64,000 nucleotides of DNA from a bacterium (lineage in GTDB: Bacteria; Myxococcota_A; Bradymonadia; UBA7976; UBA1532): contig JAUHXC010000023.1 of NCBI GenBank assembly GCA_030427205.1, positions 1-64,000 of the forward strand, written 5' to 3'. Shown in pieces: positions 27,272-35,343 of the stretch. Position numbers and translations under genes: made by a program. The notes under the pieces are model-generated. The model saw only the letters and a program-made list of their open reading frames with translations. It did no database searches and was not told the origin of the DNA. How positions within the stretch are numbered: position 1 is the first letter of the stretch; the number at the start of each line of letters is the position of its first letter.

Positions 27272-27301
27272 TTTGGCGGGTCACGGGGCGCCGCGTATAC
27301 T
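27272..27301 (+). promoter_or_regulatory. Candidate sigma-70-type promoter for the 1113-aa gene
   Basis: In the AT-richer gap between two divergent genes, TTTGGC (27272-27277) and TATACT (27296-27301) are separated by 18 bases. This is a fair match to a -35/-10 pair and would give a leader of ~140 bases before the GTG start at 27451. It rests on motif matching only. Confidence 0.3.
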
Positions 27302-27450
27302 GCTAGGTTCATGTCAGTATCCCATGTGTGGGCGTATGCGGTCGGGGCAAGCCACCTGTCTTCTGCGGCCGGCGGTCGGGTCGACAGCGATGAGCCGCAG
27401 ACGACGAACGCAGGTGATCATCCGGCCGCGTACCGGAACTGGAGATCGGC

Positions 27451-30400
27451 GTGAGCGAGACCCTGGTCCTGCCTTCGGACGCGGCCTATCGCGAGCAGGC
27501 GCTGCCGCTCGTCGAACGACGTCTGGCCCGGGTGGCCCATCGAGGGGGCCCGGCGATGCGGCGCTACGTCGATGCGCTGATCGAGCACCGCATGCCCCTG
27601 GGGCTGACGACGCCCGTCGTGCGCACGGCGTGCTCGACCTGCGGCGTGACGACGCGGGTGCCGGTGCTCGATCTGGGCTGGCTGACCTATTGCGATGTGT
27701 GCGGGCATCGGCTGCTCGCCGGCGATACCCCGTGGTCCGAGATCGTCGGCCCGCGACCGCCGAATCAGGCCTGGGGCATGTTCGACCACCGCACCGGTCG
27801 GCTGCGCCGCCATTCGCTGGGCCTGCGCGCCGAGCTCGTGGTCGGGCGCCATCGGATCGCGCTGCCTGGCGGCGAGCTGGGCACGCGGCACCTGCTGGCG
27901 AGCGGGGCGGCGCGCCCGAGCCGGTTGCTGGTGCACAACGCGGGCCGACGTCCGTTGGCGGCGGGCCTGCTGGCGACCAGCGCGGCCTTCGTCGGCGCGC
28001 GCGATCCGCTGCCGCTCGTCGAGCCCGGCGAGGCGACCATCCTGCCCCTCGAGCGGGAGCAGGCCGAGATCCGGCTGTACGTGGGGGCCGAGCATACGCT
28101 CGAGGAGCGGGCGATTCCGGTCATCTCGGTCGATCTGGGTCCCGACCTCGACGTGGACGTGCAGTTTCGTGGCTTGACGCTCGAAGGCGAGGAGCCGAGC
28201 AGCGAGGAGCCGAGCGGCGAGGCGCCGGTGTCGGACGCGGACGGGTCGCAGGGGTGGACGGTCACCGGCGAAGCGGCCGGCGTCGCGCTGCGCTTCGCGC
28301 CGATCGCACCGACCATCGAGGGCGCCACGGCGACGCTGACCATCGGCGAGCAGACCCGGCGCCTGCTGGCTCATGTGCGGCGCCGGCTCGACGCGCCGCC
28401 GGACCACGAGTGGCTCGCGGTGGACGCGTTCGCCGACGCGCCGCCCGGCGCCCCGTTTCGCGTCGATGTGCGCTATCGCACGCTGCTGGCGGTCGTGACG
28501 GCCTCGGGCCGGCTGGCGGGCGGGGACGAGCCCGCCGTCGAGATGCCGTCCGAGGGGCCAACCGCCGAGCGCGCGGACCGCGCGGGGCCGGATCCGCTCG
28601 CCGACGTGGCCGCGCGGGGGCCTTCGCTCGACGCCGCTCGTTCGCCAGATTCGGCCCGCGGCGTGCGCTCGACGGGTGATCCCGCCCGACCCCCAGCGGG
28701 CATCGCCAGCCCTCGACCGCTGGCGCGCGCGTCCGGACGACCATGGAACGTGCCGTTGGTCCTGTCGGTTCACGCCGGCGCGGTGGCCGCCCGGCGTCTG
28801 GACGAGTCGAGGCCGCTGTTGACGGGGCTGCGACTGGCCGACGACGCCTTCGCCATCGAGCCGGACGGGCGGATCCGGGTGGGGCTGGCGGCGGTCGATT
28901 GGGCGCTCGACGATTGGAAGCGCCGGCCGCTGGGTGTGGATTGGTGGCAGGCGCTGACGTCGAGCGACGGGCGAGCGCTCGACCCGGGTCGCCCGGCCCG
29001 TACCGCGGTGGGGCGGCCGAGCACCGATCGCGGTCCGCTGACGACCGGCCAGGCCCTCGCGCGCGCGCTCGACAGCCACCTGCGGGCGATCACCAGCATG
29101 CGCTCGGGTCACCCGGATCAGATCGCCCTGGTGCTGCCCCCAAGGGCGACCGAGGTGCATCTGGAGAGCATGCAGCGGCTGCTGGCGGCGGCCGCGCCGG
29201 GCGCCGAGTTGTTCCTCGAGCTCGATACGAGCGCGGCGCTGGTGCTCGACGCCCTGCGGGGGCCCCTGTCGAGTGGATCTTCCCGAGGCCGTCGGCGGGT
29301 CGTGTGCGTGATGCTCGAGCCGCACCAGACGACCGTGACCGAGCACCGCGTTCGCTGGCAGACCGCCGGCCCGGGCGGACGCCGACTGGAGGTGCACCTC
29401 GAGCGGGGGCTGACCCGTGGTCTGAACCAGGGTCTGGACCGCGCGTACGGTGCGCTCGAAGGCATGCTGCACCAGGCGTGGTCGCGGGCGCGAGATGGCG
29501 CGGCGCGCCGGGCCCGTGAGGATCGCATCAGCGATGAGCGCCTGTGGCTCTTCGACGCGAGTCGGCGACAGCTGCATACGAATCAGCTGCGCGACCGCCG
29601 GCTGGCGCTCATGCGCGGTGCGGCGCCGACCGCCGTGGGCGCAGCCGGGCTGTCGGAGACGACGCGCCTGCCGGTCGAGCAGACGCAGCGCGTCGCCCCC
29701 GGGGTCGAGTTGCCGCCCGCCGAGCGCTTGCTGCTGGGCTGCCTCGCGCGCTTCGCGCTGAGCGCGCTGGCGGCCGCGGAGACGGTGCGTATCGGCGAGG
29801 CGCCCGAGCAGCGTCGGCTTCTGCGCCACCTCGGCTCGGCCCATGGCAGCGCCCTGTCTGCGGGCTCGGTGTCCACCGTGGAGCGCGGCGCGGTGGTGGA
29901 CGCCTTGCGCCCGGCTGTCGCCGAGCTGGTCGAGGGTCTGCGCCCGATGCTGGCGTCCACCGACGACGCGCCGCGCGGGCCGACGGCGACGCCGCCCCCG
30001 CGCAGCCCCCTGGCACAGACCCGCTCGATGCAGACGACCCTCTCCGGCCTGCCCCGTTTGCCGGCCGATCCGGCCGGCGGCGACGAGCCGCTCGTGGTGG
30101 TCCACGCGCCGGCGGTGGTGGTCTCCGCGCTGTCCGCCGAATGGGCGCGGGCGGGCCTCGACGCGTCATGGCTGCACCCGGCGCCGTTCGAGCAGCGACC
30201 GGAACTGCGCGGCGCGGTCGACTATTATGCCGCGACCCGCTTTGGCCTGGGTGCCTTCGACCCCATCATCGATCCCGTGGGTCAGCGGGTCCTGGTGGCG
30301 GTGAGTCCGGCCGGGCACGCGCGAGAGCCGCTGATTCCGTGCGGGTGCAGCCTGGGCACCGCGTGGACCTGGCTGCCCGTGCAGCGGCCGGCCTGCATGC

Positions 30401-30792
30401 TGCACTTCATCTCGTGGGCCGGCGAGGTCGTGGCTCACGCGGTGCGTTCGCTCGACGGGTTGAGCTTCATCGGCGACGCCACCTTCGCTCAGCTGCAGCG
30501 CGACCCGCAGATGGCTCTGCGGGTCTGGGTCGAGAGCCGCTTCGACGAGCATCGCCGGGCGGTCATGGGTGAGATCGTGCGCCTCGAAGGCGGCACCTGG
30601 GCCGAGGGTCGGGATCACGTCGAGCACCTGCGCCAGTTGGGCGCGGCGGTGCCCATTCGCAGCGGCACGGTCTTGCGACCGGCGCCGCTCCTGCCCGACG
30701 GCATGCGGGAGACCCCCCTGACCGTCGCGCCGTTCGAGTTTCACGAGTATCCCGGCTTCCTGCTCGGCGGCGCGGGTGAGCCCGGCCCGTAA
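27451..30792 (+). CDS. Large zinc-ribbon protein with a possible degenerate Hsp70-like core
   Basis: A 1113-aa soluble protein starting at GTG behind GGAG. Cys61, Cys64, Cys81 and Cys84 form a CxxC-N16-CxxC zinc ribbon. Residues ~360-450 are a disordered Pro/Ala/Arg linker. Around residues 545-600 the sequence IALVLPPRATEVHLESMQRL, followed by ELDTSAALVLDAL, resembles the 'VPA...R.A..A...NEPTAAAL' region of Hsp70/actin-type ATPases, but the phosphate-binding Gly-rich loops are not visible. I treat that likeness as tentative. It is convergent with the coiled-coil zinc-ribbon gene, and the cluster also has a kinase-like protein. Confidence 0.7.
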   Translation: MSETLVLPSDAAYREQALPLVERRLARVAHRGGPAMRRYVDALIEHRMPLGLTTPVVRTACSTCGVTTRVPVLDLGWLTYCDVCGHRLLAGDTPWSEIVGPRPPNQAWGMFDHRTGRLRRHSLGLRAELVVGRHRIALPGGELGTRHLLASGAARPSRLLVHNAGRRPLAAGLLATSAAFVGARDPLPLVEPGEATILPLEREQAEIRLYVGAEHTLEERAIPVISVDLGPDLDVDVQFRGLTLEGEEPSSEEPSGEAPVSDADGSQGWTVTGEAAGVALRFAPIAPTIEGATATLTIGEQTRRLLAHVRRRLDAPPDHEWLAVDAFADAPPGAPFRVDVRYRTLLAVVTASGRLAGGDEPAVEMPSEGPTAERADRAGPDPLADVAARGPSLDAARSPDSARGVRSTGDPARPPAGIASPRPLARASGRPWNVPLVLSVHAGAVAARRLDESRPLLTGLRLADDAFAIEPDGRIRVGLAAVDWALDDWKRRPLGVDWWQALTSSDGRALDPGRPARTAVGRPSTDRGPLTTGQALARALDSHLRAITSMRSGHPDQIALVLPPRATEVHLESMQRLLAAAAPGAELFLELDTSAALVLDALRGPLSSGSSRGRRRVVCVMLEPHQTTVTEHRVRWQTAGPGGRRLEVHLERGLTRGLNQGLDRAYGALEGMLHQAWSRARDGAARRAREDRISDERLWLFDASRRQLHTNQLRDRRLALMRGAAPTAVGAAGLSETTRLPVEQTQRVAPGVELPPAERLLLGCLARFALSALAAAETVRIGEAPEQRRLLRHLGSAHGSALSAGSVSTVERGAVVDALRPAVAELVEGLRPMLASTDDAPRGPTATPPPRSPLAQTRSMQTTLSGLPRLPADPAGGDEPLVVVHAPAVVVSALSAEWARAGLDASWLHPAPFEQRPELRGAVDYYAATRFGLGAFDPIIDPVGQRVLVAVSPAGHAREPLIPCGCSLGTAWTWLPVQRPACMLHFISWAGEVVAHAVRSLDGLSFIGDATFAQLQRDPQMALRVWVESRFDEHRRAVMGEIVRLEGGTWAEGRDHVEHLRQLGAAVPIRSGTVLRPAPLLPDGMRETPLTVAPFEFHEYPGFLLGGAGEPGP

Positions 30793-30799
30793 AAGCGGC

Positions 30800-30827
30800 G
30801 CTGCGTTGGCCGTAGCCGACGCGCAGC
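30800..30827. terminator. Hairpin between two convergent genes
   Basis: GCTGCGTTGGC pairs with GCCGACGCGCAGC across a CGTA loop, with a two-base bulge. It sits in the 40-bp gap between the stops of two convergent genes and could end transcription from both sides. There is no strong T-run, so the call is tentative. Confidence 0.4.
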
Positions 30828-30832
30828 CCGCG

Positions 30833-33800
30833 TCACGTCAGCTCGGGCCGGGTGACCGGGTGGGGTGACGGCTCGAGCCAGCTGAAGGCCCTGACGAGCG
30901 GCTCCAGCTCGGGCACGCCCTGCCACGTCGCGACGATGCGCGCCAGCTCGCCTTCGACCTGGGCCAGCTCGTTGAGCGGCTGCTGGCTGACGGCCAGCAG
31001 GAACGCCCGGTCGTTGCGGTAGGCCGCTGACTGATCCCGCACCGCGGCGTCGAGCGCGTCGCCGCCGTCGAGCGGCAAAGACGCGCCGAGCGCCTGCACC
31101 TGCTCTCGCTCGGCGCTGTTGCCCGGCTCGAGGCAGGCCAGGTCGGCGCGAATCGAGGTCAGTTCGGGCTGCGCGCGTGCCACCAGCCGGCCGACCGCAG
31201 CCCCGAAGCTGCGCGACTCGGCGCGGGGCAGGCGCGCGACGGCGATGCGCAGCTCGACCCACCAACGTGCGGCGCGGCCTTGAAGACGCTCGACCTCCCG
31301 CACCAGCGCGCGATGCCGCGTCTTGCGCTCGGCTTCCGCCGCGTCGAGGGCTTCGAGCACTGCGTCGATACCCGGCGGCAGCCGGCGGGACGGATCGCGC
31401 GGATCGGGCAGGGAGAGGCGCGCGGTATGCACCGGCGAGTTCACTTGCTCGAGCGCCAGGGCTGTCTCGCGGGCCTCGGTGAGCGCTCCCTGCTCGAGCC
31501 ATGCCCGCAGCCGCTCGGCCAGCCGGTCGCCCTGATCCCAGCGGATCAGGGCCGGCCGGGCGCGGGCATCGAGCCCGTCGGTCTCCGCCTCGATCCGAGC
31601 CGCCTCGGCGAGCGGGCCCCGGTCGAAGTCGTTCATCGCCTGGGTCATCAGCGCGTCGCGGTTGCGCCGGGCGCCCTCGACCGCGTCGACGTCGGTCCGC
31701 ACTTGCTGCAAGCGCGTGCGCGCATCGAGGAATCGCTGCCCCGGCGCGCCGCCGTAATGCAGCTCCCCCAACAGCTCCAGGCGAGACTGTAGCTCTTCGA
31801 CGTCCCGGCCGCTCGGGCGGCGCAGGCTGTTCGCCTCGAGCAACCACGAGACGAGATCGTCGCCTTCGCGCTTGAGGTCGAGGGCCACCTCGCCCTGAAG
31901 CTCGATGACCTCGTCGATGTGCAGCCCATCGTCGATGAGGATGTCGTGCAGCAGACGGTAGCGGGCCAGCGCGCCGCCGCGCATGGGCTCGGCCTTGATC
32001 TCGGCGAAGCGACGCTGGAGGGCGGCGACGAGGGCTTGTATCTCCCGCTGCTGCAGCCGGGCCAGGTGCGGCGCCATCCGGGAGAAGCGCGAGACGATCC
32101 GGCGCAGGCGCAGCAGGTTCGCCCGATGGCGTTCGAGGGCCTCGGCCGCCGTGGCTTTGCCGGGCCCCGACGGGCGGATGCCGCCGAACTCCTCGAGCAG
32201 ACGCCGCGCGCGCTGCGCCTCCTCTCCCAGCGGCTCGCGGTGGCTCTCGATCAGCGCCCGGGCCGTATCCAGCCCGCCGCTGCCCAGCGCCGAGACCAGC
32301 CGCCAGCCGAACTCGGCGCGGGCGATGCGGTCGGCGAGCACATCGGCACCGGGGTGGTTGACCCCCTCGGCCAGGACGCGGCGCGCGCCTTCGAAGTCCC
32401 GCCGGGCCAGCGCCAGCTCGGCGCCGCAAAGCACGAACTCCAGGTCGAAGTTGCGCACGCTGGCCATCGCCGACGCGCCGTGCAGGCTCTCGTCGGCGCG
32501 CAGCGCCTGGGCCGCCGGACGGGCGTCTTCCAAAGCCACCAGCGCAGTTTCGAGCGCCCTCCGAGCCTGCGCCTGCTGGTCGGGCTGCACCTCGGGGGCT
32601 GCGCCTTCGGACAGCGGGTCATCGACCTGCATGCCCGGCGCGTTCAACCGCTGGCGGGCCTCGCGCGCGGCAGAGACCGCGTCGGTGACCTGCTCGGTCA
32701 GCGCGTCCCCCCGCGCCATGCGGGCTCGGGTCGCCAGCCGGCTCCACTCGTCCCGCAGGTCGACCGGAATGGCCAGCTCGACATCGAACAGCTCGGCCAC
32801 CTGCCCCAGGCGACCGCTCAGCTCGGCCTCGCGGGCGTTCTCCAGCCGCTGGCGCACGTCGGCGCCATCGGTCTCCACCGCCTGCAGCCGGCGTACGATC
32901 GACTCCACATAGGCCTGTCGACTGTCGCTGACCCGCCCGCGCAGTTCCATCGCCGCCACCAGCGCGTCGGTGTATTGCCCCGCCGCCTCCCGGGCCAGCA
33001 CCGCCTCCACATCGTGGGTGAAGTGCCGCTGCTCCAGGTAGGACCGGCAGGCCGGGTGGCCCGGGTGCCGCTCGGCCCATTCGACGGCTGCCGTGGCGTC
33101 ATCCATGATCAGCCGCGACAGGCGCATCTCGATCTCGTCGTCCAGCACCGCGAGCTCGAGATCGTCCTTGAGGTCGGCCACCCGGCTCTTGCGCTGAGGA
33201 GGGCAGTCGGCCGCCACCGTCGCGAGTCGCTCGCGGGCTCGATCGCGATGACCGCGATCGGCCAGCGCCTGGATACGGGTGAGCTGCGCGTCACACTGCT
33301 CGATGCGAATCGCCGCCTGCTGCGCCCGGCGGATCAGCTCCACGGCGCGCGTCGCCAACGCGGCCAGGGCCGGCTCGCTGGCCGAGACCGGGGTCAAGGC
33401 CTCGGAGACCGCCGTCGCCCGCTCGACGATGCCGGGCAACTCCCGCTCGGGCAGGTGCATGTCTTCGAGCTGGGCTTCGAGCCGCTCGACCGTGTGGGTG
33501 TGCAGGTGCAGCAAGCGTTCGACCGCGCGGCTGGTATGGCGCCCGGCGTCGATCTGCAGGTCGGGGTTGAGCTCGACCTCGGACTCCAGGCGCAGCAGAG
33601 CGCCGGCCGGATCCTGGGCGATCGTGCGGGCGGCCTCCTCGCAGCGTGCCAGGACCGCGTCGCGCCGCTCGACGAGCGCCGCGAGGTGCGTATCGCGCGC
33701 CTCGACCATCCGGCGCATGCGGGCCGACAAGAAGCGCCACTTGTCTCGATGCTCGCGCAGGCGCTCCAGCGCGATGTGCGCGTCTCGCGGATTGCGGGCG

Positions 33801-35203
33801 ATCTCCGCCGAGTCCTCGAGGTGCTCTTCGAGCTTGGCGGTCAGGCGGTGGCGCACGTCGTCTTCGATGCGCTCGACCTGATCGCGCACATGCGCCTCGT
33901 CGAGTCGACCGACCTCCAGGTCGCGGCGATATACATCGAGCACCTCGACGAGATCGTCAATCTCGCCCATGGCCACGACGGTCGCCAGGCTGGACTGGCG
34001 GTCTTCCGCCGCGCGGATCGCGCCCTGTACCGCGTCGCGCTCCTCGCGGATCGTCTCGAACTCGCGGCCGAGATCGGCGAACGCGCCGTCGCCCAGGCGG
34101 CGCAGCAGATCGTCGAAGACCCGCAGCGCTTGCTTGAGGCGACGAGGAGGCTGCTGCGGCGCCGACATCTCGCGCGCCCGCTGCAGGATGGCCCGCCCCT
34201 CGGCCTCGTCGGCGTGGCGGGCGAGCGCGTCGGAGAGCCGCAGCGACGCATCGTCGAGCGGCTCGGCGCGATCGACGAGGCGCCGCGCGCCGGCGAGGAT
34301 CGCGCGCGCGGCTTCGAGATCACCGGAGATCAGCGCCTGCTCGAAGCGATCGAGCTCGGCATGCAGCCGGACCCGCTGCAACCCGGTGATCGCGTCCCCC
34401 GCCCGCTGCAGCAGCGCGTCGTCCCGCCGCTCCCGCGCGCGCACGATCCGGATCTGAAGCTGCACCAGCGCGTCGGCTTCGAGCAGCGTCAGCCAGTCCG
34501 GGCCCAGGCGATCTTCCACCGCGGTGAGCGCCGCGACCACTGTCTGGAGGTCGCCCGACCGCCCACGGTGTGAGGCGTCGCCCGCCGAAGACAGCCCATC
34601 GTCCGGCGCAGGCGATGTGGGGATCGACGCGGTTGTCAGCCGCCCCGCATCCACCGCCGGCCGCGGGTTGATCCGTGGGTTCTCGCCGGCCATGGCGGGG
34701 GCGCCGGTCTCGATCCGCCGCAGTTGCCCGAAGCCCGACGCCATGCCGAAGCTGCCACCGCGCAAGGTGTATCGCCGTCCGGTCTCGTTCGAGTCGGTCG
34801 GCGCGTCGTCGGGCTGCCGCTGGCTCGACGGCGGGCCGCCGCCAGCCGCGAACGACCCGCTTTCACCCGTGTCACCCGCCCCCGCACCGCCGCTCCGAGG
34901 CGCGACGGCGTCGGGCGCGGCGTCGACCCCGACACCCCGTCCGGTCGCCAGACCTCGGCTCGAAGCGTCGCTCCCTCGATGGCTGTCGGCCGGCGAGCTG
35001 TCCGGGGGTGCACCCCTGGGGCTCACGCCGGCCCCCCGGGCCCGGGGTATGCCGGACCTCGCCGGGCGCGGCGCGCGACCGCGCAGCCCGTCGAGCGGGG
35101 CATGCGTCGCCCCGTCGGATACCGAGGCGCACCATCGGCAGGGGCCCGTATTCGACCGGGAACGGCCGCACGTCTCACACACGCTCATCACTGCATCGCT
35201 CAC
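30833..35203 (-). CDS. Giant coiled-coil protein with N-terminal zinc ribbon
   Basis: A 1456-aa protein. The N-terminus has CETC-N9-CRWC, a compact zinc ribbon (Cys9, 12, 22 and 25 from the GTG start). Residues ~30-200 are Pro/Ser/Gly-rich and disordered. The remaining ~1250 residues are almost wholly alpha-helical and charged, in long stretches such as RRFAEIKAEPMRGGALARYR and LEEHLEDSAEIARNPRDAHI, giving extended coiled coils or a helical solenoid. I use the GTG at 35203 because AGGGG stands seven bases upstream; the ATG at 35188 is an alternative. No enzyme motif is seen. It lies 140 bp behind a kinase-like gene and is probably in its operon; a scaffold or kinase-substrate role is inferred. 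Confidence 0.75.
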   Translation of the reverse strand: MSDAVMSVCETCGRSRSNTGPCRWCASVSDGATHAPLDGLRGRAPRPARSGIPRARGAGVSPRGAPPDSSPADSHRGSDASSRGLATGRGVGVDAAPDAVAPRSGGAGAGDTGESGSFAAGGGPPSSQRQPDDAPTDSNETGRRYTLRGGSFGMASGFGQLRRIETGAPAMAGENPRINPRPAVDAGRLTTASIPTSPAPDDGLSSAGDASHRGRSGDLQTVVAALTAVEDRLGPDWLTLLEADALVQLQIRIVRARERRDDALLQRAGDAITGLQRVRLHAELDRFEQALISGDLEAARAILAGARRLVDRAEPLDDASLRLSDALARHADEAEGRAILQRAREMSAPQQPPRRLKQALRVFDDLLRRLGDGAFADLGREFETIREERDAVQGAIRAAEDRQSSLATVVAMGEIDDLVEVLDVYRRDLEVGRLDEAHVRDQVERIEDDVRHRLTAKLEEHLEDSAEIARNPRDAHIALERLREHRDKWRFLSARMRRMVEARDTHLAALVERRDAVLARCEEAARTIAQDPAGALLRLESEVELNPDLQIDAGRHTSRAVERLLHLHTHTVERLEAQLEDMHLPERELPGIVERATAVSEALTPVSASEPALAALATRAVELIRRAQQAAIRIEQCDAQLTRIQALADRGHRDRARERLATVAADCPPQRKSRVADLKDDLELAVLDDEIEMRLSRLIMDDATAAVEWAERHPGHPACRSYLEQRHFTHDVEAVLAREAAGQYTDALVAAMELRGRVSDSRQAYVESIVRRLQAVETDGADVRQRLENAREAELSGRLGQVAELFDVELAIPVDLRDEWSRLATRARMARGDALTEQVTDAVSAAREARQRLNAPGMQVDDPLSEGAAPEVQPDQQAQARRALETALVALEDARPAAQALRADESLHGASAMASVRNFDLEFVLCGAELALARRDFEGARRVLAEGVNHPGADVLADRIARAEFGWRLVSALGSGGLDTARALIESHREPLGEEAQRARRLLEEFGGIRPSGPGKATAAEALERHRANLLRLRRIVSRFSRMAPHLARLQQREIQALVAALQRRFAEIKAEPMRGGALARYRLLHDILIDDGLHIDEVIELQGEVALDLKREGDDLVSWLLEANSLRRPSGRDVEELQSRLELLGELHYGGAPGQRFLDARTRLQQVRTDVDAVEGARRNRDALMTQAMNDFDRGPLAEAARIEAETDGLDARARPALIRWDQGDRLAERLRAWLEQGALTEARETALALEQVNSPVHTARLSLPDPRDPSRRLPPGIDAVLEALDAAEAERKTRHRALVREVERLQGRAARWWVELRIAVARLPRAESRSFGAAVGRLVARAQPELTSIRADLACLEPGNSAEREQVQALGASLPLDGGDALDAAVRDQSAAYRNDRAFLLAVSQQPLNELAQVEGELARIVATWQGVPELEPLVRAFSWLEPSPHPVTRPELT

Positions 35204-35343
35204 TGCGTCGCCCCTGTTCGATCTGCCGGATCCCGCCGCTCGATCGCGGCCACTGCCCGCGCTGCGTTCGACGTGAGGTCGCCCCCGCCGTCACCCATCC
35301 TGTCCATCGCCGTGTCGTGCTTCATGGCGCCTGCTCGACCTGT

